Assembly: GCF_025370935.1 (NCBI RefSeq)
Contig: NC_133474.1
Span: 13,948,872 to 14,012,871 of the forward strand
From: Choristoneura fumiferana
Taxonomy: Eukaryota; Arthropoda; Insecta; Lepidoptera; Tortricidae
Direction: 5' to 3'
Length of the DNA stretch: 64,000 nucleotides
Below are positions 12,350-23,594 of this stretch, in pieces; within the stretch, counting starts at the first letter, position 1, and every line of letters begins with the position of its first letter. The position numbers and the translations under genes are program-made. Below the pieces are notes generated by a model. That model saw nothing but the letters and a program-made list of their open reading frames with translations. It was not told the origin of the DNA and did no database searches.

Positions 12350-15300
12350 TCTGTATACATATATACATATGTAATGTTTTTTTACATTTATCGGTTATTA
12401 AAATCGGTACTAACAACAGTAGTAGTAAACAGGTATCTGTGATATTCCTGACTGGAGCAACTGCAGTAGAGTGAGTACAAGTGAGTGAACTACCACTAAT
12501 GCCCCGATTATGTCAATAAACAGGTGTTGCTTGGTTAAACACTTTTTGTACAAATGGTTTTATGTCCTTGTTTAATTCACGGAAAGCTATTCAGTTCAAA
12601 AAGGCGGAAAACTCTGCCATAATGAAAAAATGCGCTCAAGGAAAACTTTGTTTTTTTTTTACTTCGTGGTTAAAGTTGCCACAAATTAAGTATGTCTCAA
12701 GTACTTTTTGTATCTCTAACGGCTGAAGTGTTCGTAGATTTTTTTTACTATATAGTGCAAAACACAATTTATTGATATTTATTTAATACACGCTTTATGT
12801 AAACGTAGACACTTTACTTGTTTATTGCATTAGGTCCGACGCAAGTTTGAGCGAATTATTAAGATTGGCTAAACTGTGAACTTAACCTATGTGGAAATTA
12901 GGAGCATAATTTAATAAAATTACGTTTTACATACAATTGAGGAAAAAATTCAGCTTAATAAAAAATCCCAATCCTGTGCCTGACTGACTTCTCTATCATC
13001 TTTAGACCATGGATACCATCCTTAGTCAAAATACACCCTAAGATTATTCAAACAAGCCAAAACATGACTTACCTACATGATTACATTGATCTGTCTTGAA
13101 GTTCCAGTGACTGTCTCATCTATCTTGAAGTTCCAGTGTAAATCAGCTTGATGGTACCATATTATTGTATTGTCATCAGAACTAAGCACTTGCTGCGTAT
13201 CAATACAATAATAAGGAGTGGGTGAAAGTCAAGTAGAAGGAATTCGTTTATTCCCTTGATACATATTTAAAAGTGAAGCTAAAAAGTAGGTAGAGCATCC
13301 TCTTAAACGCTGGATAACATTTGCGCGTTTGTCTGTACCGACGCAAAGTCAACAAAGTATTTCATTAGTAGACGCTTATTAGGTAATGTGAGGTGACTTG
13401 CGTAATGTAATGACTGTCTCATAGATTTAATAAATTCCTGTTAGGTGTTGCTTGTCTCATTCCTATATCATGATAGTTTAAAATAAAGCCTCAGCGTAAA
13501 GCACACATAACAGCGTTTTTGTTAAGCACCATACAAATTAAGAACGCATTGTTGTGTCAGTTGATAAGAATGTCCGTTGATGATTAAATAGGAAACGTTT
13601 ATTTATCTACTTAACGTAGGTATATAATACGCCTATGTAGGTATTAGGTACGGCCAATGGCTGTTCATTCATCGTAACAAGAATTGAATATTTTACTCGT
13701 CATCGTAAAACTACGTTGATATAATATTTTTTTTAACATGTTGATTCAATGTAGGTACGTTTAAAAGTTTATATTATGTCTGTAATAAATCCATACAAAC
13801 AAGCCCAAAAATACATATCTAATATCTTTAAACGAGCAATTCTTATATAATTATTTTGGGTATCTCGGAAACAGCTCTAATTTACTATAAAGGGGGGTAG
13901 GGGTGGGGGTGGTTTGGATGTGAACGATCGATCTAAACGGTCATATTTTTGAGAAAACGCTTGATTTCGGAGTTTTCTTGTTATTAAAAAGTAAAATATT
14001 TCTAATTACTTAGTCAACATTTCTGAAAATATGGATCACGAGCCATCACCCGAAAAATCAGTTTAAGGTATGAAAATCCCCCTAAAACGCATTCCTAGAA
14101 AGCCACTTTAGTGTCACTTTTTCAAACGTGACGTAGACTGGTTGAATTTAGTAACAATTTAGTTCAATTACGTGTCTAACTATCTCTATGAAGGAGAAAT
14201 GAAAAAACAACAAAGATATAAAATTTAGAAATATTAAGTTGCAAATAGAAACATTATTATTGTGCTATGTTATTATATCATCGCTTGTGAAGTTTCACTT
14301 TGTTGTCAAACAAAATTACATTACGTAAATAGGTACTCACTGTCTTCGCATCTGAAATATGTACTTCCTTACTGCGCGCACTTCAAACGCAGGTGCTAAT
14401 ATCATTTGCAAATTTTCCTTAAGGATCGTCGCGTCTCACTGAGGCAGGTTTCACGAATAAAACGTTGATTGTCTGTGGTGACGAAATATTACTATTTAGC
14501 AGTGGCGAAGCGTCCATAGAACCCTATTCCCATCGGCTTGCCCAATATTTACAAAATAGGACTAGGAAATAAATGATTTATGAAATAATATATGCGATCC
14601 TTGCTTCGGCTTTACCACGAAAATAGATATCTGATGCCACTGCTATTTAGTGGCTTATAAATTTCTTTAGAGTATGAGAAAAACGACAATCCTTAAAATA
14701 TTGAATTCTTTGCATTCAGCAATATATTATTTTAAATGGAATTTACTTTATATGTGGACGATAATAATCAAATAAATACCTAACATACATTTCGAATAAT
14801 TTCAAAGGATATAATCAATCACTCATTCTATAGAAGAAACTTTTGGTAAAGTTTCAATAAATTTAATTTTATTTTTATAATTATCGTTTGATATAACACT
14901 TATTTGTTATAATAACCTTATATTTCCCATTTTATATACAAGTCATTTAAATAACTAACAAACAAGTGGTATATTAAATTGGTGTAAAAATAGCATTATT
15001 TCTTGTGTGTAACTTGAGTTTTATTTACCTAATTTACATTAGTTTTATGATAATTGTCTATTTTGAGTGAGGGTTGCAGTTCTTAGCAAACCTAACCAAA
15101 CTTTTCTGGTAGCAGTTAGTTTTATGTAAAGAAAGCAGTTCTAACATTACCACCAGCTTATTTTGATAACATTTATTTTTGTGTAGGGTACGCAGTTCTA
15201 ACGTAACTTACTTTTGTAATAGCAAATAGTGAATCTGTAATATTTTTTAACACAGTATATCAAAAATTGTTATGCCAACTGTACGAGTACATTACATGAA

Positions 15301-15379
15301 ATAAATATTATATCATGATGTTTATATGCATTACAATTAGAGTATGTAATAAAATGTCGAATATGTTAGTATTATACCA
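12350..15379. other. AT-rich non-genic sequence
   Basis: No gene was recognised. Minor structure only: a short direct repeat TCTTGAAGTTCCAGTG at 13097-13112 and again at 13122-13137; a weak hairpin pairing ATTATTGTATTG near 13162 with CAATACAATAAT near 13201; and a G-rich run near 13891-13913. Confidence 0.45.
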
Positions 15380-15425
15380 TACCATCCCAGCCTATATACG
15401 TCCCACTGCTGGGGACAGGCTGGGG
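15380..15425. repeat. Short fragment of a dispersed repeat (CAGCCTATATACGTCCCACTG)
   Basis: The string CCAGCCTATATACGTCCCAC followed by TGCTGGGGACAGGC is a common interspersed fragment in lepidopteran DNA. A diverged relative (GGCCTATACCTGTCC...CTGCTGAGCACAG) occurs at 55919-55972. Too short to classify. Confidence 0.5.
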
Positions 15426-16065
15426 TAAGTATTATACCTAAGTATAATTATAATCAACGCAACTAGTTTATATATCAAAAGATTATTATATATATCATAC
15501 GTATGTAATTATATATGTCCGACTCGTACTTGGCTGTTTTATTTTAATTTTACATAAATGACTATCAACAATGCACTTCGCTTTATGAAATGTATGTTCG
15601 TTCTGATATGTGTAGGTACGTAAAATGGTGGATAGATGACTTTTACAGACATTTTAAAGAAAGCAAATCGAAAACATTTGTCGCGCCATCAATCGCACGT
15701 ACGTAGCTACGGCAGGGGCTGGTAGGCAAGCCCCTAATACAATTTAGTCAGCGACTGTATGTATGTATGCAACTAATCACGAATGTTTTCTCGCACCGCG
15801 TATCGGTCACTGTCCGCGGCGAGTATGAGTATAGGCGTTTTTAATAGCTGTGTCAGGGGGTCATCGACTGCCTCCCAATCACTATGACATAAGCTTCACT
15901 ACTTAGGATTACAAAATGCTAACACTTGTTTACGTAACATCTACAATAACTGAGTTAGGTTTTACGGTATTTTCAATAAATTCTGCAATAACTTAACCCA
16001 AAAGCGTTGATGGACTACCACTTCGATTTTATGACTTAAATAATAATAAAATAATAATAATAAAT

Positions 16066-16293
16066 ATCACGGGACAATTCACACCAATTGACCTAGTCCC
16101 AAAGTAAGCTTAGCAAAGCTTGTGTTATGGGTACTAAGCAACGGATAAATATAATTATATAGATAGATATATACTTAAATACATAATAAACACCCAAGAC
16201 CCGAGAACAAACATTCGTATTTTTCATACAAATATCTGCCCCGGGACCTCAAGCTTCGTAGTCAAATTCTCTAACCACTAGGCCATCTGGTCG
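16066..16293 (-). mobile_element. tRNA-derived SINE, reverse orientation
   Basis: On the minus strand it reads from a tRNA-like head (CCTAGTGGTTAGAG, then GAGGTCCCGGGGCAGATATT) through the same body as 8820-9065, ending in a (TAA)n-like tail on the left near 16040-16066. The head here keeps the A-box-like region that is degraded in the 8.8-kb copy, but its B-box sequence is shortened. Confidence 0.85.
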
Positions 16294-19200
16294 TCAAAAA
16301 CTTACTTATGTTCAAACATCGTCAATTCACCACACACATATATATATATACATATTCACATATATATATCTGTCATAAAAATACAATGTTAACAAAGTTA
16401 TGGGCTACACTTATTAAAAGGGACAAATAACACACATTACCCTGAACTAGGAAAAATCCTGTATTTCAGGTGTTAATATGTGTAGGTAGTAAGTAGGTAG
16501 GTACGGAATCGTAGGTACTTGATGTGATTATTATTTTGTTTTACCACCGCTACTTATTCAAATATCTCATTCACATAAAACATAAACCAAATATTTACTT
16601 AGTTAGTATTTACTGCTACTATTCGAATAACATTTTATGTACCTACACTGTTTTCTGCAAATAACTGCACTTTATATGAAAAATAAATAAATAATAAGAT
16701 TCTAGTGCTAAATAGCTCTATGTACTTACATAATTGTTTTAATTTGTGTGTCTACTTAAACGGAAACAACTTGTATCTTTCTTTATATAAGACACAGTTT
16801 TTTTTTTTTTATTATAAGATTTATATATATTTAAAGATTGTGAATTTAAATGTAGAGAAAAATAGTACGGTACTTACAAATCATTAGTTTAACATGCGGT
16901 TAAAACAAGTCTCATACTACACCTCGGAAACCATATGTTACCGACCACAAACAACACGATTGCACTTTTACTTTTGTTAAGAAAATAATTTACTGTGATA
17001 TTTAAATATAACGAGTACCATTTATAAACGCTGGAGATGTCTACTCTAACCTAGCCTTAGGCATTTTAGTTACAGCCAACATAATCATAGAATTTAAAAA
17101 GTAATCAATCCATTTTCTCTTTGGCAAGATTACAAATTGTGTCTTCAATGACTCGTAAAATCTCGTAGCTCTCACTGTACGAAATATGGTGAAACATTTT
17201 TAACTTTGTTAGACCAATCATAACGCACGTTTACTTTCAAAGAGTTTTGGTTAAGCTTCTGCTACATTAACGACTATTTTGAGGCACTACACAATATTTT
17301 AGTTCGCTCTTCGAGCATTGTTTGTTGGCTGGGTGGCTTTGGGCTCTCTTTAATACCCTGGAATTTAGTTTGTGTGTTCAGATTAGCACGAAATGAACGA
17401 AACTATTGTCACTCAGGAGTTAGTAAAAAGCAAGTGATTACGTTTAAGATTTTCTTTTCATTTATGCAGGTTAAACTAACGAAATAACAATCTAAACAAG
17501 AAAGTAATATTTTCACAATAAGGAAAACCATAATTAATGATCATGTTTGTTAGATAGAGCCCACATAACAACGGTATGGTACCTATTCACCAATCTATGA
17601 CACAACTATCCACAGTGCTTTTATTCAGCAAGCGCATATGCCATATCGCTGCACATCGCTGTGAGTAGATGTGCGTGAGAGGTGAAATATAAATATTTAT
17701 GTAGCTCGTACTATTAGTTATTCTGTGGTAGCTCGCGCTGCGGTGCGATATCGCCTATGTGCACTCCGAATACAGGCTCCGAGGTAAAATATCCGTCAAA
17801 GCCATATTGTCAGACGAGTCCGTCACGAGACAGGCCTGCGTTCAGAACGTTACTTTAAAATTACATAACCATGGGTCAAGTACCTCTATCACTGCCTACG
17901 GTCATTCGCTAAATTACGTTCTGCTTAAAGGGGCTTAGATTGATAATTTTTGTCTAGATATACAAGATAGGACCGATAAACCTTATGCTGTCTCGTTTAT
18001 ATATGTAATATGTAGTCTAAATAGCCTACATAAATAAATGAAATATTTCAGAAGCTTTTAAAACTAAGTGGATATCCTGATTTTTTTTAAATAAAGCACA
18101 ATGATTTCAAAGGCATTGAGATATTATCTAACGCTGCTACACCTTAACATTATCTGTCTGCGCGAAAGAATCCTAATTGAGATACCTACTTTGCTATAAA
18201 TATAAAATTATAGCCTATAATCAAGTCATCAAGAAATCTGCTGTCATTCAATTTTTGGCTAGCTTACTTAGTAACAAGAAAATGTATTCTTTAAATACAG
18301 TGAATTATTGCGTTAGCCTTGAATATTGCATAAATAATATAAATGAGAGGTAGCACCTAATCCGGAATCGCTAGCGCAGATGTCCACTATACGACCTCTG
18401 TTTGATCGTTTCGTCCGTTCTCTTCAGCAACTAGATAAGTGGTTTCATTATTCATAAAGGCTAGTTTTTTTATATTTTTGTAGTGATTTTATACTAATTA
18501 GCGATCGATATTATATTTTTATCCTCGAGAAGCAGAAATTTACATGGATAGGTGTTATCTTGTACAGTAACCGTACAGGTGTACGAGACCTTCAGTTATC
18601 ATATTCATTAGCAGGTTATCCACCTCGCGAGTAAAAGCAACTTGTTGTCCATTAGGGTTTCCACGCGATGTTTTTTTCTTAACACTGTCTTAACGATTCT
18701 TAAAATCATTCCGGTATTCTTCTTGAAGCTAAAAAAAATTGGATTTGTTGAATGACGATGTTGAATAATAAACAAATATTTCATTGTAAACATACTTAAC
18801 ACGTTCATGATGTGAACGCGTGTGTACTGTACATAGCTACATCTTCGTACCTATCTACATACTAATTTGCATTTGCAATAAATATATACATAGTAACAAG
18901 TACTTAGATAAAGGTAATAGAAAAATGGTAACCCTATGCTTAGCCGAAGAGTTTATGCAAGGGCCTAGATCCATAATAATGTGGAGGAGTGTGTCGATCG
19001 GCCGCGTGTAGGCAGATTCGCCGCGGCCGCAGCTGACAAGCTTCCATATTTACCGGCAGGAGACTTACCGGTCCGACACGTGTGGGCTGCGCCGTACCTC
19101 ATTTGATTCTTATTTGATTCTTAGCGACCAGTTTAGAACGAAAGGAAAAACATCAACATTCCATCCTCGAGAACCGGAGTTGGACTTTTTGTAAAGGTCC

Positions 19201-20344
19201 TCGGTCTTATCTCAATTAGCACGCGACTAGGTAAAAGGCAGGTGGCTGAACAAAAATTATTCATTAAAAGGAAGAACAAACAAGTCAGCCAAGAAAGTTA
19301 CCGGTTCCCTAATTAATTACATTAATGTAGGACAGAATACAAGGAAAAATTGTTTTGGCTTGTAGACTTCCAGATAAATAACTGACGAAGTACAAGATGA
19401 ATTCAGCTGTGCTAAATGGGAGATAAAGCAAAGTAACCTTGGGGCGAAGTAGTTCGTTCCGGGTTCAGTCCTCCACCTCCGCGCGACCGGTCCTGCGTCT
19501 GCACTTCCACGCATCTGTGTTAACTGTTGTATTTCATTTCATTCTTACTTTGTATTGTACGAACCCTGATTTACCTTTTACCTTGCAGACCAGATAGGTA
19601 TAAATCTCTGGTTGTCCCTTAACCTACTTTACTTACTTCATCATCATATTGTATTATTTATATGTACCTATGTACCGTAATATTAATTTAATACCTAAAA
19701 TATTTTATAAATATGTGAAAACCCATTACATAGTAGACAACCTAATCTTTTTTTAGATTATTTTACAATGAGGTACTAACAAGAAGTCTTAATTAGTAAA
19801 CAGATAACTTCATTCATAAGCTATTGAAGTAGTACCTAACCTACTGACTTGATTTCAATATACTAATGTTTTGCAGAAATAAAGCCAAAAATACCCCGTG
19901 CTTCACTACTTTGCGCCAATCGAATATAAATTTAAACGAATAAAAAAAAATATAGTAGGTATTCGCCAAGACAAGGCAGTGTCCTTGCGAATTCATTTAA
20001 CAGGTTTCGGTTCCAAGTGAAGACCGCTCCGGCGCCGCCACAATACGGCACATATATTTTATTTATAATTTCGTCTGCACCTTCAGCTGCATCTAAAGAA
20101 TATGCAGTTTTTATAGGTTTTGGTTTTTAAACGAATTTTCTAATACAGATTCAGCTTTTATAGCTACAGTGGCTTACTCGAATTGCCATTGCCAATCGTA
20201 TTGTGCGCAATGCATGCAGGGCTGGAATTTTACTCTGTTTTATCGGTTCTATATGCGTACACACACTACGATTGGTAGTAGTACTATAAACAGTCCCTTA
20301 AATGCAGATACTATTGAAGTACGGAACTGAAGAAATATAACAAA
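16294..20344. other. AT-rich non-genic sequence
   Basis: No exon or RNA gene is recognised. A GC-rich patch at about 18975-19085 (CCGCGGCCGCAGCTGAC) and mixed patches at 17640-17860 and 15785-15840 interrupt the AT-rich background and may be regulatory. Open frames of 60-66 codons here are not protein-like. A dinucleotide TA/CA microsatellite lies near 16331-16370. Confidence 0.4.
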
Positions 20345-20758
20345 AATAAAAAATAAGTTTAAAAAACTGAAACTCGACTACGGAAAAAACGTGAAATAAA
20401 AAATAAGAAAATGTTTAAGAACTACACGCAATTAATTTGCTCCTCCGTGACCACAAATATGAACCTCCGCAAAGTGACGCCTGATTCAATCAAGCAAGAA
20501 AATATCATGCCACCATAAAATTAATTGTTATGCAAGCAAGCCTTAAGGCAAGGTGGCATGCGACCACGGCACTCCTGAAGTCTGTGTATAAGAATTTCAG
20601 ATAAGAATATTTTCTTGCTTGATTGAATCAGGCGGAGGTTCATATTTGTGGTCACGGAGGAGCAAATTAATTGCGTATAGTTCTTAAACATTTTCTTATT
20701 TTTTATTTCACGTTTTTTCCGTAGTCGAGTTTCAGTTTTTTAAACTTATTTTTTATTT
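20345..20758. mobile_element. Large foldback element, ~155-bp inverted arms
   Basis: The left arm (about 20345-20505) and right arm (about 20608-20758) are reverse complements over nearly their whole length; for example, GCAATTAATTTGCTCCTCC on the left pairs with GGAGGAGCAAATTAATTGC on the right. The left arm has one ~10-nt insertion (AAAGTGACGC) relative to the right. The loop is ~100 nt. No coding capacity is seen, so this is a non-autonomous foldback transposon. Confidence 0.9.
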
Positions 20759-20883
20759 AATATATTTTGGGGTTTTATTTTCGTAATAATGCCGTTAAGA
20801 TTTGCCTTAAAGATTTTTTTGTCTCTCTATGTCCCCTAAGGACACTGCATCAGGAGTGTTAGGTACATAAAAGTTTTCGCAGA

Positions 20884-22570
20884 TTGAGATCATCATCATC
20901 ATATCAGCCGTAGGACGTCCACTGTTGGATAATTAGCCTCCGCGATAATCCTCCAGTTGCTTCGGTTGAAAGCGGCCTGCATTCACGCTGAACCCGCGGC
21001 TTTTACCAGGTCATCCGTCCATGTCATTGGTGGACGTCTTACACTACGCTTGTCGCTCCGCGGTCTCGACTCGAGAACTTTTCGGCCCCAACGGCCATCC
21101 GTTCTCCATACCATATGGACTGCCCATTGCCACTTCAAAAAACTAATTCGCTTGACAATGTCGGTGTCCCTCGTTCTTCTACGTAGGTATCTCCTCATTT
21201 CTGATTCGAACTCGTACAGAAACACCGATATAAGGCATTTAGTGAAGTACCATGTCTCGGATCCATATGTTATCAGTATCACTGACAACATACACTGGAT
21301 AAAGACTTTCGGCTTAAGGCACTGAGGACTTTTGGACGAAAAGAGATTTTTTTTATTCGACTGGATGAAAAACGAGCAAGTGGATCTCCTTATGGTAAGA
21401 GATCACCACCGCTCATAAACATCGGCAACACCGGGGGAATTGCAGATGCGTTGTCAAACTAGAGGCCTAAGATGGGATACCTCAAGTGCCAGTAATTTCA
21501 CCGGCTGTCTTACTCTCCACGCCGAAACACAACAGTGCAAGCACTGCTGCTTCACGGCAGGTTTAGCGAGCAAGATGGTGGTAGCAATCCGGGTGGAACT
21601 TGCACAAGGTCCTACCACCTGAAATGTTGAGTAGGTTCCCAAACGCTGCCCATGCAGTTGGATTCGACGATTGACCTCCTTGTCGAAGTTGGATCTACCT
21701 ATTGGACGGTTTTTCCCACGTACACATACGCGTCAGCAACTTCAAGAACGGAATTCTCAACCATAACAGGGGTAGGCACTTTATGGGCCTTCGTCTTGTC
21801 CACGTTCATTTTGAGGCCCAGTCGATTAAAGTCTTTGAGCATCATGCTGAGGTCCGCCATCAACTTTGCCATGACTACGATATCGCCCGCAAACTAAAAG
21901 TGTGATGATTCGCCGTTGATACATTGATGGCGTCTTCCAAAGCGGCAGTAAATAGTTTCGGAGATATACATATTATTTATATGTATGACAACATTGACAA
22001 CTCCCTCTCTAACGCCTCATTTCAAGGGAATCGCTTTCGAATTCTGTTCCTGTAGTCGGTCTCACAAAGTGGCGTTTCTATACGAACACTTTAACACTTC
22101 AATATACTGATTGTCAATGCAGCATCGCTGGAGACTCAAGCACCGCCCAATGTTTCGACCGAATCAAAGGCTTTCTCGTAGTCCACAAACGCTAGAAATA
22201 TCGGCAAGTTATACTCTTCGGTGTTCTATATGACTTACCGTGTAGCCTTTTTGGAACTCTGTTTAAAAAAATATACCTCGTTGAGTTCTCAACAGAGGTT
22301 TTTCCGAACCGGTGGTAGATTTTTTTTGACATTTATAAGTGCTTGTTTTAGCCTAAATTGAATAAAGATATTTTCACTTTGACTTTGACTTTGAACCCGG
22401 CTTGTTCGGGTGGTTGAAACTCATCGAGTCTGCGTATGACATGATTTACAATAACCCTGAAAAACAGCTTATAAACTTGACTGAACAACGAGATGCGTCT
22501 GTTCACCCTTCTTGACGAACAACTAAACCATGCTCCTATTCCACGTTTCTGGCGTCGTATTTAGAGTTAG
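20884..22570 (-). pseudogene. Decayed RTE-type LINE, reverse transcriptase 3' half, interrupted
   Basis: Read on the minus strand, several blocks typical of RTE-clade reverse transcriptases appear in order. FVDYEKAFDSVE is at 22158-22192, which is part of the polymerase domain. FAGDIVVMAKL is at about 21861-21893, where the catalytic FADD box should be. YVYVGKTVQ is followed by a frame slip into GRSNFDKEVNRRIQL near 21690. TYGSETW and LKWQWAVHMVWRTDGRWG lie between 21050 and 21260, and the end reads QQWTSYG with an (ATG/ATC)n tail at 20884-20900. The second residue pair of the catalytic box is damaged (GD for DD), frames are broken and a ~290-bp repeat is inserted, so the copy is dead. Confidence 0.85.
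21340..21622 (+). mobile_element. Dispersed repeat inserted in the RTE remnant; second copy at 52437-52735
   Basis: The segment begins with a T-run and CGACTGGATGAAAAACGAGC, passes through AGATCACCACCGC, TGCAGATGCG, GGCCTAAGATGGGATACCTC, TCTCCACGCCGAAACACAAC, and ends CAAGGTCCTACCACCTG. The copy at 52437-52735 matches it closely throughout. It separates two parts of the same RTE reading region, so it arrived later than the LINE. The 60-62-codon frames on both strands are incidental. The class is unknown. Confidence 0.8.
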
Positions 22571-22689
22571 ACGGAGTTGAAGAGGATTCAGATCTCTGAT
22601 AAGTAAACCCTCCAATGACCTTACTCTGCTTAAAGCGAGGTATGAATGGGGACTGCACCTGAGAGCGACATCCAGTGAAAAACTAGTGA

Positions 22690-23590
22690 ACTAAAAGTAG
22701 CATGCATAAAGAAAGGAATTTTTACTAAAATCTGTTGGGATTTGGAATTGTATGATGGTTTATTAACTGTTTATTGCTACCAAACTAATGTAGTGTTGCC
22801 GCTCAATTTAAATTGATATCAGATAACTTTGTAACTGTACTTTTATCTATACCTAATACAATTTTGACGACTTTCGGATCTCGTAGCTCCTCAACCCTTG
22901 TCTTAAACCAAAAACCTACTAAGAAACCTCCAGATCATTTTGAAAGACCTATCTAATAATGCCACACACGTCAGCTTACGCTAAAAAAAATTTTTCAATC
23001 ACTCGGTTTTTTTTACGTAAAATCAGACCATTATATTTTTTTATATAAAAAGGTATCCTATGTCACCCGGAGCATAATAACGAATCCATTGACACCTTAT
23101 TTATTAAAATCGGACGAGTAGTCTAGATGCTACGTTGGAACATAGGTACGTAAAAATACAAACATACATAGACTGCTAAAATCATTACTCTTCCTTTGGC
23201 TTTGCCGTAGTCGAGTAAAAATAGGGAAAAGTTTTAATACGAAAAATGTTAACTGACAGGAATCAATGAAATGTGATTGCAGTGTAAATCAAATTCAGAA
23301 TTGCTAAAATATTTTATTGAATTCAGCAATGTTAATAATGAATTAAATAATGATTAAGGCAATCACGTGGTATTTGATGCGACTATTAACGATTACGAAG
23401 TTAAATTACATTATTATAATTTATTACAAGCATAAAGCGATCTATGAGATTAATACACTGATTCGGCGGTTTCACCTATCACATTTTCTTTGGAATAATA
23501 TGTGTTCTTATATTTCCGTCATTTAATAAGAATATTTATTAACAATTTATAAAGTTGGTAGTTATTAGACGAGGCTGTGCATAATGAAAC
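22690..23590. other. Non-genic sequence downstream of the AMPK gamma gene
   Basis: AT-rich DNA with a degraded relative of the 12.1-kb repeat near 23035-23110. It includes the probable 3' untranslated region of the minus-strand AMPK gamma gene (just below 23595). No poly(T) run marking a retrocopy poly(A) tail is visible on the plus strand. Confidence 0.5.
23535..23540 (-). terminator. Candidate poly(A) signal AATAAA for the AMPK gamma gene
   Basis: TTTATT on the plus strand gives AATAAA on the minus strand, about 55 nt past the stop codon. A second AATAAA lies at 23420-23425. Either would give a short 3' untranslated region. In AT-rich DNA such hexamers also occur by chance. Confidence 0.45.
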
Positions 23591-23594
23591 ATAA

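Noticed and set aside
20957..21325. 122-codon plus-strand frame
   Set aside because: Antisense of the RTE reverse-transcriptase remnant, which has the recognisable protein motifs on the minus strand.
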